NCBI GenBank assembly: GCA_012932865.1
Contig: SAXG01000008.1
Span: 372,001-436,000, forward strand
Direction: 5' to 3'
Source: Amylostereum areolatum
Taxonomy: Eukaryota; Basidiomycota; Agaricomycetes; Russulales; Stereaceae
Length of the DNA stretch: 64,000 bases
The notes under the pieces were generated by a model. It searched no databases and was not told where the DNA came from. It was given only the letters and a program-made list of their open reading frames with translations. Shown here one piece after another: positions 34,301 through 47,297 of this stretch. A program made the position numbers and the translations under genes. Numbering within the stretch: the stretch's first letter is position 1; each line of letters begins with the position of its first letter.

Positions 34301-36482
34301 TACAGAGCTTGAGATTTGTCATGACTGCCTTCATCAACGGCAATCAGACCTTAGAAAGCAGGATACCATGCTATCTGAAACTCAACCATTACAGGGCTTA
34401 GAGCTGTTTGCAGGTATGTTGCAGTGAACAATTGTATGTGAGATTCTATCCTGACTTTTTTCAAGGGGCTGGAGGTCTTTCAACAGGCTTTGACCTTTCA
34501 GGACATGTTGATACACAGTGGCTAGTAGAGTTCTCTCCAGCTTGTGCTCTGACATTAAAGTTGTTCCATCATTTCTTAGCTTCTGGGTCTCATGCTGATT
34601 TTTTGTTAACTTCTTAGACACAACAAACAAAAGGCCACAGTCTACAACCAGGACTGCAACCTTCTTCTTGAACATGCCATCCTTACTAGCCAAGGTGCTA
34701 ACCCTGCACCTCTAAAATCCAGTGATGGAATAAGGGTGCTGTCTACTTTGCCTAAACCAGGAGAAGTTGATTTCATCTATGGAGGTCAGTTTTGCCAGAC
34801 CTTCCCTCTGGATGATGTCTGATTTTGCCTCCAGGTGTACCATGCCAAAGCTTCAGCAAAGCCAATCGCCACAAAAAACCAGATGACAAGAGGTATGGCA
34901 AAATCCTCTTTATCTGCACTCATAACTGTTTTATCCACTATCTTTTCTAGAACTGCACTCAGTTGCAATATGATGTCCTACATTGAACATTATCGACCTG
35001 ACTTCACTGGATTGGAGAATGTTACTGGTTTCTTGCATCACTCTCTGGGCAACAAGGACGGTCAATATCCCGAAGGTGGTGTTGAGATGGGAATGGTCAA
35101 GTTTGTCTTGCGCAGTCATATTGCTCTCGGGTTTGTTCTCTTTTGCGTTGCATATCACAATTTTCTAATTTTTGTATCCCTAGTTACCAGATCCATTTTA
35201 ACGTGCTCCAAGCCGGTCAATATGGTGCGCCCCAAGGCCGCCAGCGTGTCATTTTCCTGGGTGCTCGCATCGGTGTCCCCCTTCCCAAGTTTCCGACCCC
35301 GACACATTACTTCAAACACCCCTGGCACGCAAAACTGTCTAATGGGAAGAAGACCTGGTCAGTGTCGAGGTCCAAAGACAATAATGTGTGGACACCGGGC
35401 GCGCCACTGTATTCCGTGACCGTTGAAGATGCAATCAGTGACCTGGTGAGTACTCGATGTTCATCGTGTATCGGTCGCGTCGATGAATTACTAAATGCGT
35501 GTTTTAGCCCGTGTTCGATTGGTATGTACACTCGCCTTCCTCTTCGCTTCGACGAGATCAAGGCTGAATGCCTGGTCTTCAGGATCAACCCACACACCAT
35601 CCTGTCTCGCACCCGAGCTGACAAAGAAGAAGCCACCGCGCGGAAAGCCAGTGGCATACCTGCATTCGATGCCCTTGTTCGCAACGGAACTAGCTTACCT
35701 GGCTTTGATCATCCGGTGGAATATGGCTCTGCACCTCGCACTCGGTACCAGACCTGGATGCGGCAGCGCTCTGGCGACAAGGTTTCCGGGCATTATACCG
35801 CTCGCTTTTCCGATGCAGTTGTCGAGCGGTCAGTCACGATAAGCTCACTTGTCACTCACCCTTGTGCTAAACATGTTTTACTTCGTCGAAGGACTGTCAA
35901 CGTCCCCCTTGAGCCTGACGCGAGTTGGTTAGGTGCGTTTCGATCGTCTCGTTGGCTACCCTCCCTCGTTCATGTGTTCGTCATCAGATCTCCCGAAAGA
36001 GTTGACTCCCAAGAAGTCAGGGAAACAAGTCGCGGATGGTATCTACCAGCGTATAAACGGCGAAGGCTTCTTTCGAACGTCGACGACCACGGTTAGCCCG
36101 GCTTCAAAGGGCAGCACTGTCCTCCACCCCTCCGTTGGTTTCTTTCAAACCTGCTGTAATGCCTTCGCTTATATCCCCTGCCATGTACAGCAAAAGCGAA
36201 TCCTCACTGTTCGAGAGTGCGCTCGCGCGCAAGGCTTTCCGGACCACTGGCAATTCCTCTCATCCAACACGAAGCCCAACACGATCGTCCAAGACGTACG
36301 TTTTGTACCGCCGTGTCCTTGACGAGATTGATGCTGACCGTCCATATATGTTTATATAGCAACTTCGGCAGATCGGCAACGCTGTCCCCGTCCCGCTCGC
36401 TATGGCTCTCGGAAGGTCATTGGGAGAATCGTTGATGGAACGATGGGAGGCGCTCGAACGCGAAGGGAGCCCTGAGTTATAA
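31389..36482 (+). CDS. Dnmt1-type cytosine-5 DNA methyltransferase
   Basis: Predicted maintenance-type DNA cytosine methyltransferase. Start at 31389 (MSQKLIPYILIPSRSPHKR). After an acidic segment (31970-32330) comes an RFTS-like block (RTEHAWYILEQPLEDYLAFF). BAH-type regions follow: PGDFVIVESGED, WFVHGSKTILQELAHPRGLF and HIHDFVYLQ. The catalytic motifs are complete: ELFAGAGGLSTGFDLSG (I), VPCQSFSKAN with the catalytic Cys (IV), GLENVTGF (VI), QYGAPQGRQRVIFLGA (VIII), RECARAQGFPDHW (IX) and QIGNAVPVPLAMA (X). It ends EREGSPEL at 36482. Introns are many, including one splitting motif I and one just before PCQ. The middle (about 32.4-35.2 kb) is visibly richer in A/T, including third codon positions, than both ends. 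Confidence 0.93.
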
Positions 36483-36744
36483 CTTTATACCATAGGTGAC
36501 GGACGAACTGGACATGGAACAATCGAAAGCGACGGTGGAGATACGCATGGAACATTCACACACCCAGACATTGTGCACTATTAGATTTAGAACACATCTG
36601 TATCTCTGGAATATGTTTTCTGGTTGTTCGTCATTGTATAAATGTAAGAAGAACGAACGGTAGAAAGCTCAAATGCATACATGTCCTCATCACATAGTAC
36701 ACACGGTCCCAAACGCGAGCACACGCTCACATCTACCCAGGAGA

Positions 36745-39700
36745 TCACAACACCCTCGTAGGCCCAGCGGCACGCCCCTTCGCTGGCCCACTGTAAATCT
36801 GCGCCAGCATCCCTAGCACGCCCCCATCCGCGAGCTCCTCTTCCTCCTCCTGCATCGACTGTCCAGGTGCGAGTCGCCGCGCCCTCTTCGCCCCATCCAC
36901 ATACGATCCTCCCAACCCGCTCCCGACGCCCCCATCCGGCGCCCGATCATCCAACGCGATTTCCTCACTCGACGCCCCGACTCTACTCCCCCCACCCGCA
37001 GCGAGACTGCCGTCCGAATCGCCCAGCACAGCCGTTTGCGCCATCGCGCTCTGGAACATCGCCGAATTCTGCATCCCGCCCCCGCCGCTCGTCAGGCCCT
37101 GTCCCTGTCCGATCATCATGCTTGACGCGCCCAATATACCACTGCGACGCCGCGCAACAGCCGCGGTCTGGCTCTCCTGTAGCGCCCGTTCGTATTCGCG
37201 CGCGCGGGCGGCGAGCTGTTCGTCACCGAGCACCGTTGTTGCACCAAGGTCCTCAGACGGTTGGGTGACCTGCGCCGCGGGCTGGTGGGTCGATCGTCGT
37301 CGGGTGGTGTAGTCTGCCATCCGACTCAGGTAGAGCGAACCAGAAGGATCGGATGGCACCCATTCCGGATGCGCCGCTGTGAAGTTGAGGAATGATTGCT
37401 CCATCTTTCCATTCTTCGACATGAGCCGCTCATCTTTCGCCTTTGTGGGTGCCCCGAACTGCCACAAAAATAAAAGTAAGAAAGGTAAAAAGTGAATGGA
37501 TAGATGGCGGAGATGAACGAACCTTGACATTACCGTGTCGCTCAAAGTCGAACACGGCGAAGCTACACACGTATCCCAGGCCGTCGACATGCACGGTGAA
37601 CTCTCTGAAGAAGTCGACGATCGCCGGTGCACATGGGGGTAGCGAAAACCAGAGGATGAACGGTGTAAGCACGACCGACATGATTTCTTTGGCGAATGTG
37701 ACGATCTTCATCGCAAAGAGCTCCCCGAATTGCGCGTGCACGGCCTTGGAGTGTAACTGTTCCCGCCATGAATCCGGGAGGTAATGGGTGTACTGTACCA
37801 CCTCCATCATGAGCATCTCAGAGTCATATACGCGGTTCTCCTCCGGGATCATGCCTCGCGCGACAGCAAGGATTCCAGTGAAGATGGAGAGATAGAATAT
37901 TACAGTGCGGTGGGGAGTGATCTCGAAGTGGAGAACGAGATCAGGATCGAGCACGGAAGCGAGGAGGAGGACAGCCGCGAAGGATCCGGCGATGAACGTG
38001 ACAAATCTATACGGCAGTGAGCTATAGACCCGAACACAAGGATCAACAGCGTACCTCATAACAATTGCGACCTTCTCATTCGGAAATTGACCAATGTACA
38101 TGTTGGCAGTAGGGTAAGATTCATCGAGCCTGCGCGTGAACAGATGGGGCAGCTCGTTGAACTCGCGGAATTTCCATTGCGCGAATGGTGTATATGCACG
38201 GCCACCGATGGATGAGGGATCCTTGTGGTATTCCTGCAAACCGAGGAGTCATTGTCTGAGCTCAGAAAGGAGTAGATTCGCCGTACGTCAAAATAGCGGA
38301 AGAACGAATACATCAGGAGATAAAGCACAATAAACGGCGCAAAGATCGCGTTGAGAATGCCCATGAATATAAGCCTCCGTTGCAACCTGTTACCCACAGG
38401 TTAGTCGGATAATTCCCCATGAGGCTTGTCTAGCACGAACCCTTCGATTAATGCGGCACGGTTTTTGCTCTTCAAGAAGACCTTTCGAACTCGGCCGCGT
38501 GCGTCAAATAAGTACCATATCAAGCAAAAGCGTAAATTCCATTCCAGAGCTCTGGTCAGTGTTCGTCCCTTGCCTTCCTCTCCCAAGGAAGCGATCCGGC
38601 GCGGAAGTGGCACACGAAGGTCGACCAGCTCCTTATTGAAGAGAGCGATGAGAAAATTTTCTTGTCGCATGATACGATTCGCGATGTCATGCGCATCTAG
38701 CTTTGCGCCGTCCGTGTCACGATGCTTGGAGGATGAAGACAACGCCGTGAGAGGGTTCGACTCGCGAATGGCGGCTATGCGTCTGACAACTTCGGGCCAA
38801 GAGATGGTCTGGATATCTTCCTACAAAAAGGTGATATGAGACGACTGAGATAACTAGGAAGGGTGAATGCTGCTTACGTCTGGTATTCGGAGCAGATGTG
38901 TGTAGAAGCGATACATGTCGACAAGGCGCATTGTGCTTAAGACGAAAGAAACGACCTGCCACAGGTAGAACGCGCAAAAAAGGAGGAAGAAGAGAAGCGT
39001 GAAGCCAGAGAACCTGCGTATGTCGATAAGTTGGATATCCTGATAAATGCAACGAACACTCACTGGGAAACACATTTGTCCACCACGACGTCCGATAGAC
39101 GCGTAGCCTCATCAGGTCGTATTCGAGAGTAGTCCAGACATCGAAGGAGAAACGTCGAAAAGCCAATGACGAACCCGACTGTGCTACGAATGACCATTAG
39201 AATAGCCAGTCGCCAAGATAATACAAACGTACGGACAGAAGATTGAGCCCTCGCGCAAGCGCGATCGAATAGATGCCCTTCCCCTCATAGTAGTAGTAGA
39301 CCTCTTGAAGGAATGCATCCAGGTTGTAGACGTTGACCCAGTTCCAAAGCGCGCGTTCGTACGCGTCTAGACCGCGCATCTGCTTCGGGGGTGGTTGTGG
39401 AGAAGAAGAGGGCAGGCGTGCATGGTTGACGTTGATCTCGGATGGACGCGGCGGTACAGATATACGCTGAGGATGCGGAGGGACAGATGGAGGTTGAACG
39501 CGTGGGGCCTCTCGCGCCTTGCCTTTGAGTTGCCTCGTGGGTGGAGAACGACGGCTGCCGGGGGACTCGATCATGAAGCTCTGTGGCACCTCGTCGTCGG
39601 AATCGGACTCCTCGTGTATCTTATCCTCGCGGTGGATGTTTGGCCGTAAGATGCTCGCACTGGGACCGGGTACTGGACGGGTAGTCGGCCATGGGGCGCG

Positions 39701-39919
39701 GGAACCAGACTGGGCCTCGACGTCGTCGTCTGGGCGTGGAGGAGGATGTCCGAGACCATCGACATCATCTTCCTCTCCGTCTTCTTCGAGAACCGATTGG
39801 TTGGCTGCGGAATAACCCTGATAGTTTCGTCCGAGAGGGTTGAGCATGTTTAGGAAAGGGCGAGATTGATGGAGAGAGCGGGACGCGAAGAGGGGTGGAT
39901 GGCGATTTGGAGAGGTCAT
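36745..39919 (-). CDS. ATG9: Autophagy scramblase ATG9
   Basis: Multi-pass lipid scramblase of autophagy vesicles. Start at 39919 (MTSPNRHPPLFASRSLHQSR). The cytosolic N-terminus is Pro/Ser/acidic. The conserved core follows: RALWNWVNVYNLDAFLQEVY, YEGKGIYSIALARGLNLLSV, FRYFDEYHKDPSSIGGRAYT, AQWKFREFNELPHLFTRRL, MYIGQFPNEKVAIVMRFVTF, HYLPDSWREQLHSKAVHAQF and EIMSVVLTPFILWFSLP. Hydrophobic segments match the family's membrane passes. The C-terminal tail is Gly/Ser-rich with QEEEEELADGGVLGMLAQIY and ends at 36745. Introns are short and frame-consistent; no damage seen. The 36483-36744 gap holds convergent 3' ends. Confidence 0.93.
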
Positions 39920-40310
39920 GGCCGTGGATAATCAAAGTCGAGTCCGGGCGTGGAAGGGCCCTCGGTGTGAAGGACTGGAAAGTGGAGCTCAGTCAAAGTT
40001 GGGACTTGTGTTAGAGAGCGATATAACGAGTGGCGTCTCTTCTCCAGGCGCGACGCGTGTTTCTGGCTCACGTGCCTCCCTCCAACGGTACTCCAACGGT
40101 GCCTTCAAGTATTTGTAGCATGGTTTCATTTAGATACAACACTGTCCTAGTACATAGTACAAACTTCTACTAACTATGTATACACATAACTCGACGAGCG
40201 ACGCCCGGCACAGAGCCCTGCAGCATGTCCAAGTTAGCCACACCTGCCGTTCCCATCCGAGACGTACGCAGACTCATAGCTCGTACCTCGTAGGGTGACA
40301 CTTTCCCGGC

Positions 40311-42944
40311 CTACACCTCGTACACGCTCTTCACCTCGTACATTTTCGTCGCCGCAGACACATCGAGAGATCCCATTTCGTTGATCGGCTCGACCTTGTA
40401 CATCTTCGTTACCTCGTTGTCCACCACCGCCCGCGCCCCCTTCGCCGCCTTGGCGTTCTTGGGTTTGGGAACCTGCTCCGCCGGGCTGGCCTTGCTAGCG
40501 AGGCTCGCCTGCCGTCCATCGGGGATGCGAATGAACTCCCAACGTCCGTCGACTGTGCCATCGAATATGAAATACCCCTTGCGTTCGAATTGAATGATGT
40601 CTCCCTTGACCAGCTCGCGCACGTTCGCATCGGCCCACGCATCCTCGCGGAACTCGGAAACAGGCGTGACAAAGTCCTTGATGTCGTCGTTCTCCTCCAA
40701 TTTCTTCTTCGTGATGATGTAGTCGTAGTCGATCAACGTTGTCTCGACTAGCGGGGCCTCTGACGTCGGCTGTGCGAGCCAGGTGATCTTTTTCTTTGTC
40801 TTGCGGAAGTCGCCGTCCAGATGAAGCTCCATCGTGAGGCTAGTAATGGCACCGGCCTCGTCAACAGTCTTCGAACGCACGATGGCATTGCCCCAGTCCA
40901 TCAGAGTGACCTGGAAGAGTTCAGTCGCTGGAAGATCGTCTAGAATGTCATATGCTTACCTCTTCGTTGTCCTCGAACGTAAGCGCATCTTCCTGCTCGA
41001 CGAGGATTGAGGAGCTATAAATCGTCTTCTTTTCGCCTACAGCAGGGTTCTTCTTGTGTTTGGGTAGGTTTTTGATTTCATTGCCCACAGGACCACCTTG
41101 AATAGTCACTGGAACGCTGGAGCAAAAAATCAGGGACGACACCTGTTCTTTGACAAGGCCACGCACACTTTATTCTTCAAGAGCGACCAGAAACGAGGGG
41201 CGACGGGGTCGATGATTTTCTTGTTGAGCGCCCAGATGGAGTCCCACTCGAGGGAGACAATGGCCTGACTAGGGCCTTGGGACAGCATAAATTGAGTGAG
41301 AGCCTCCACGGTCATGCCTCTTCGGCGAATACCACGGACGGTCGGGAAACGCGGATCGTCCCAGCCGCGCACAAGTCCTTGATCGACGAACCAGTGGAGC
41401 TTGCGTTTCGACAGCAGGGTATATATGAAGTTCAGCCTGCTGAAATCCCAGATATGCACAGGACGAATGCCGAGGGCCTCGATCATCCAATTGTACTGAG
41501 GGTTGCGGTCACGGTACTCGTTTGTACGCAAAGCGTGAGTGACGCCCTCCAAGGAGTCGACAACAGGGCAAGCGAAGTCGTACGTCGGGTAGATCTTCCA
41601 CTTATCGCTATAGGTTTATGAGAAGGCGCGAGAAGGGATTATAAGTCAACTTACCCAGTACGATGGTGAGGAGTCAAATTGCAGCGATAAATAACGGGAT
41701 CGCGCATGGCCTTGTTCGGGTTATCAACGCTCATTTTGGCACGGATACACCAGCGCAAACCCTCTTCCGACCCAGATTTCATCTCGTCGAATTTAGCCAG
41801 GTTCTCTTCTACTGTCGCATCACGCCGCTTGGATGCGATGCCGTCCATACGCTCTTGACGCATCTGGATAATACGTAAGAACAGGACCACCGAGAGTGAA
41901 TGAATTATTGCACCTGAGCTTGTTCAGTGTCATCCGCGTAGGCCTTTCCTGACTTGATCATATTGACAGCAAGTCCGTAGAGGTGATCGAAGTGGTCCGA
42001 TGTGTGTGAAATGGCGTCGCCTTTGATATCCAACAAGCTAAGATCCTCCAAGATGGTCTCCTCAAATTCAGTCTGTTCACGGGTAAGATCTTCGTGCCTA
42101 CAAGAATAAGCGTGGCGTGACGTACTCGCTCCTTGGTAGGGTTGGTGTCATCAAACCGAATGAGAAGTTTGCCCTTGTACATTCTGGCAAAGTACTGATT
42201 GAGAATCGCGGCCTTAGTGTGTCCGATGTGAAGATAACCGCTCGGCTCGGGGGGAAAGCGAGTGACAACCTGACCCTCCTTCGCATCTTGAAGTCCCAGC
42301 GCAAAAGATGAGGCAGTCTTTTGGGTTGACCGGGCTTTGGAAGCCTTGGCGTCTGTAAGACCGGCAAGCACAGACTGAGTAGACTCGAGGGATTCAAGAT
42401 GGGACATCCAGCGAAGGAGATGCTGGTGCATGTTGTTGCGCAAGAGACCGATGATCCTTAGGTTACCTGCATACATCGTTAGCCTTGCGGAACGCGACAT
42501 GAGCGAGCGCATGTAAACGCACCTTTCAAAGCACCCCATACGATCCAATCTGCTGCAGTGATTTCATGTCCCACGAGGAAGGTGCGGTATGCAAGGTGAT
42601 CGTCTAGGCTGTCAAGGGAAGGTACGATCTCGGACACAACTGAGGCGACTGAGAGGCTTTTGGCCAGGGCGAAGTAGGCAGATGCCTTAATCAACTGTCA
42701 GCGAAATCTGAGTCGAACAAGCGGAACGACAGACCTTTTCACTGTCTTCAGCCATACCAGCCGCCTTCGCAATGGTTTTTACAGCATCCTCCTCGGCAGT
42801 GATCTTGGATCCTTCGAGATCGAGGACGATGCCGGAGCTGGACTCATCGAAGATGATTTGGGCCTTTTGTGTATACGAAGCGATGGCAACAACGGCGAAA
42901 GGGAAAGGGATAGCCTTCGCGGAGAGGGTGAGTGTGCCGGCCAT
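40311..42944 (-). CDS. GUS1: Cytosolic glutamyl-tRNA synthetase
   Basis: Class I aminoacyl-tRNA synthetase charging tRNA-Glu in the cytosol. Start at 42944 ([20 protein letters not shown]). An N-terminal GST-like domain precedes the catalytic Rossmann core: [20 protein letters not shown] with the HIGH motif, [83 protein letters not shown] with the KMSKS-equivalent LSKRK, and [20 protein letters not shown]. The C-terminal anticodon-binding beta-barrels follow, ending [11 protein letters not shown]. Numerous short introns; all motifs intact. Confidence 0.94.
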
Positions 42945-43082
42945 AGTGAACGCGGAAGGAGAACAGGTCGGCCGGAATGGCCGATTAATGCAGAGGATCT
43001 CTAGACTCGATTTGACTCGAAACCACGACCACCTCTATCAACCCGGACTTTTTTCAAAGTTCTTTCTATTCAACGACCCATA

Positions 43083-45679
43083 ATGCCGTGTATGCTGTGC
43101 GTCTCCCTCGTTGGCTCTGGTATGCCATCTCACGCCGTCTATATCTAGCATTGACCCCTCCCAAAAGTACAAACCGTACACCCCTCTTAAACTCGACAAC
43201 AGACAATGGCCTTCGAAAACGTTTGGCAACAAGCCACCTATATGGCTCTCCACGGATCTCCGCGACGGGAACCAGGCCCTCGCAAATCCTATGACTATCG
43301 AGCAGAAATCGACCTTCTTCCAGCTTCTCCTCGAGTGTGGCTTCAAGGAGATCGAGGTCGCATACCCTGCAGCCAGTGATACCGACTTTGGCTTCGTTCG
43401 CGGACTCGTCGAAAATGACAAGATCCCAGACGATGTCTGGATACAGGTTAGTCCGCATTGATCTTCGCTCCAGCCTAGAACTCAGAGCTCAGTGAAACTA
43501 GGTCCTTACCCCTGCCCGTGAAGACCTGATCAAGCGCACCGTTGATGCCGTCGCAGGATGCAAGCATGCCATTATACACATGTACAATGCCACCTCCCCC
43601 CTCTTCCGTGATGTTGTTTTCAAGAACACCAAGGAGCAGACGCTTGAACTCGCCACCAAGCACACCCGGATCCTCCGTAAACTGACGGACGAATGCACGG
43701 CGAAGTATGGGACACAATTCCGTTACGAATATAGTCCCGAGACCTTTTCTCAAACTGAGCCCGAATTTGCTGTGGAGATCTGCAATGCCGTTAAGGCGGC
43801 CTGGGGGAGAGCAGGCCCGGAACATCTGGACAAGATCATCTTTAACTTGCCTGCAACGGTGGAGATTGCTCCTCCAAACCATTTCGCTGATCAGGTATTT
43901 TCTATCCACTTCTACACGATTTGCTCTTTCATACGTGGGCAAGGTCGAATATTTTCATACCCACATCTCGGAACGAGAGAAGATTATTATCAGTTTACAT
44001 CCTCATAATGACCGAGGTGCGCGCTTCCCTAGCCTCAGCACGAATACAAACCTTACTATGAACAGGCTGTGGCATCGCTGCTGCTGAGCTGGGTATCCTC
44101 GCAGGAGCAGATCGCGTCGAGGGCTGCCTCTTTGGCAACGGCGAACGAACCGGAAACGTTGACCTCGTCAACCTTGCTTTGAACCAGTACACCCAGGGCG
44201 TTCACCCCAACCTCGATTTCAGTGATCTCCAACATGTCATCGACGTCGTTACACAGTGCAACGACCTCCCTGTTCACCCCAGGCATCCTTATGCAGGCGA
44301 GCTCGTCTTCACTGCCTTCTCAGGCTCGCACCAAGACGCCATCAAGAAAGGATTTGAGGAGCAGACTACGCGTCATGACTTCGCCCGTGCGCAGGGAGAG
44401 AAAGAGATCTGGGACATGCCCTATCTACCCATCGATCCTGCCGACCTCGGTCAGAACTACGAGGCCGTCATCCGTGTCAACTCACAGTCTGGAAAGGGCG
44501 GCATCGCTTATCTCATCAAACAGAACCTTCACCTGGACATGCCCCGCAAGATGCAGGTCGCATTCTATCAGGTCGTACAGGCCGTGTCCGACCGCGAAGC
44601 GCGCGAGATGACCGTGGAGGATATCACGACCGCCTTCCGCGAGACGTACCACTTTGGGAGTGGAAAATACGAAGGCCGTCTGGGTCTTCGTTCTTTTAAG
44701 ATTTCCTCGGCGCCGGCAGCTGACGCAGATGCTGAGGAATCGGAGGATATCCGTCAGTTCGACGGGACAGTGTCCGTCGACGGTGTTTTACGCGTTATTC
44801 GCGGCGACGGCAATGGACCCATTTCCGCCCTCCTCAATGCCCTCCGCACCCACCTGGACATCAGCCTCGCCCTACGCGAATACACTGAACACTCCATTGA
44901 CACCCAATCGGACATGCAAAACTCGCGGGCGGCCTCGTACATCGAACTTGTTCCCGTCGATGATCGGAAATCTAGCACTTCATGGTGGGGCGTTGGCGTC
45001 GATCGCGACATCGCGGGCTCGGGTCTACGCGCCGTTCTCAGCGCGGCAAACTCGCACATTGGAGACCGCGCCTTGCCAGAGCTCAAGCTCAGCGTCGGAT
45101 TCAATTCGCGTTCAGGCCAGTCCGACATCGCTTCCGCCATCCTCAATTCCCTTGCCCTGGAGCTCCCCCGACGACTGCAGGCGGCCTTTTTCGAAGTCGT
45201 GCAGCGTGTGGCGCGCAGCTCGAGCGACGAGATCTCATACGATGCTCTCACAGCGTTGTTCAAGGATACGTACGGGTATGACAGTCAAGAGGAGGGCCCG
45301 GTGGCGCTGCTCTCTTTCGAGCTCGAACATCTCGCTGGCGGAAGGATCAAGTTGTCCGGCGAATTCGCTTACGAGGGGACAAGCGCGTCGGGCGTCGGGC
45401 TTGGGGAACGGGCCCCTATCTGCGGTTCTAGCCTGTCTGCACGAGAGCATTGCGGGCACCATTGCCATCCGCGAGTACTCCGAACATGCTCTGGGCGCGG
45501 GCACCGAGGTTGGCGCGGTCTCGTACGTCGAGCTTGTGTACGAAGTCGAGGTTGATGGAAAGACGAAGAAGAGTTCGGGATGGGGCGTCGTTGCGGATAC
45601 GGATATTGCTGCGTCCGGCCTACGAGCCGTTATGTCGGCGGCGAGTCGAGTAGGAGTGGTGTGGAAGAAAGTGGATTGA
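43083..45679 (+). CDS. LEU4: 2-isopropylmalate synthase, copy 1, with duplicated regulatory domain
   Basis: First committed enzyme of leucine synthesis, condensing acetyl-CoA with 2-ketoisovalerate. Start at 43083; after ATGCC an intron joins to [17 protein letters not shown], leaving no presequence, so the product should be cytosolic. The HMGL-like barrel shows [17 protein letters not shown], the metal-binding [17 protein letters not shown] and [20 protein letters not shown]. The leucine-sensing LeuA dimer region follows ([32 protein letters not shown]). A second copy of linker plus LeuA domain then occurs: [69 protein letters not shown]. The second copy needs one G removed from GGGG at about 45410; otherwise translation ends at 45555. 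Copy 2 lies 1.6 kb downstream. Confidence 0.88.
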
Positions 45680-45792
45680 AGTTGTTTACGCGTGTAAGTT
45701 TTCAGCCCGCAGTGTAGTAAATAGTGTACGTCGAGACCCAAAGCTTTTTGTATTGCGTAACACATCAAGTACAACATTGTCCAGGCAGCCAT

Positions 45793-47001
45793 TTACAGTA
45801 GCGCTAGTGCAGCTCGTGAAACGACGGTAGACATGAAATCCTCTAACGACGCGCTGTCGGCTTCCAGATCGTATCCACCCTCGTTTGCTTCGATGTTATC
45901 GTATCCCCATACGGAGTCACCATACGTATAAATGTAGCGAGAATGGGCCGTGGTAACATCGAGTACTCGTAGGGATGTCAACTCAGTGCGGAAGCGGTTC
46001 CACACCAGAGCCCAGGAGCGATGTATAGTAGTCCCCAACGAGGCTATCTTGCACTCGCGTAGTTCGAGCCTGCTGAGCGTGGCCTTGTGACGAGCGATGA
46101 ACTCCTCCACCCCAACAACAGTAAGGTCAGGGTATTCCGAAGGAAGGGAATCGCATGAGTCAAAGTTGATTTGGCAGAGTGAAAGATCGGTCAGGTGGGG
46201 ATAAAATAGATGAGAGAATGCCAACCCGGGGACGAAACCAACATCTTGGTCACTGTGCAGTGTGAGGGACGTCAAATGCGTATATGGGTGCGATAAGTCG
46301 CGACTAATGGTCCCGCTCCAGAAGTCCTTCAATGGTTCGAAACGAACGCTGCCTTCTTCCAAACAGGATACCACAGTAATGCACAGTTGCGTGAGGTTGA
46401 TAAAATGGGGTTCCACGCCGTAGAAGTCGTTCGCAAAGGCGATGAGATTCTTGAGAGTTAAAGTAGTCAGACGGTGGGCGACATCGGGGTGCTTTATGGC
46501 GCGAAGCAGGGCCATCTGGATATACCAATCGGAGGAGTATTCCTCGGGTATTTCATAGGGATATCCTTCCAAGAAAAATCGTAGAAAGTGAAGGACACAG
46601 AGGTGAGCGCTTGCAATGTGGACAGCAGTTAGAATACGTCAATGAGATGCGTAAGTCGTGGTCATTGCTATTGGGGGCGTCCACATCTACATTAATGCAT
46701 CAGATAATATCACCAGAGACGCGCTGTATTTACGCACCACCCTTGTGCTCCCCTCCTGAGCTAGCGGCAAACATGTCGTGATAGATGACCTCGTGAATAT
46801 GCAGGGCGAGATGCGAGCATCGTAAGAGCTTCTCGAGCCGATCACCGCTGCCTATGCGGTTGGACACGCGCACGGAGTGGAAGATTATGGGCGTGGTAAT
46901 GGCGTAGAAGGCTCGACTACCCGACGCACGCAAAGGTCGGTAGGTGAGCCAACCTGGTTGACGATAACCCTGAGTAGCTCGTTAGGTAAATAGGGCCCCA
47001 T
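45793..47001 (-). CDS. F-box-like/leucine-rich protein
   Basis: Start at 47001 gives [20 protein letters not shown], the LPxELL pattern of basidiomycete F-box-like proteins, followed by [17 protein letters not shown], a usual continuation in that family. After at least one intron (about 46580-46730) the remainder is leucine-rich, with repeat-like [49 protein letters not shown] and [15 protein letters not shown]. It ends SRAALALL at 45793. Family members recruit substrates to SCF ubiquitin ligases; the substrate cannot be inferred. It sits on the opposite strand between the two 2-isopropylmalate synthase copies. Confidence 0.7.
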
Positions 47002-47297
47002 GGTGATATTGATCCCTGTGTCGCGCGCTCGGTTAGAGGTCGGCGTCCGTCTGGGCGACCACGAGACGGAGGCGGACAGAAAGTTGGAAGTTTGGAACAA
47101 AGAGACGAGAACGTGGTGGCTGATGGCGCCTATACATAAAGGCGCAAAATTTGAGGTCATCAGGGCGAAACAAGGACCAACGACCAGTAAAGTTACCTTC
47201 CGCCGCCGACAAATTCGTTGCTCGTCGTTCGGAACGTTGGAGACTGTGTTGGATGTATCGTGTTGCTGCTCGAGCGTCGACGTCGACAACGTCGATC

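Noticed and set aside
32400..35200. Repeat-induced point mutation as the cause of the A/T-rich methyltransferase middle
   Set aside because: The frame and every catalytic motif are intact, without the stop codons expected from such mutation.
44654..45679. Separate gene in the second frame of 2-isopropylmalate synthase copy 1
   Set aside because: Only its last 90 or so codons resemble the family; the rest is a shadow. The good part is the continuation of copy 1 after a one-base shift.
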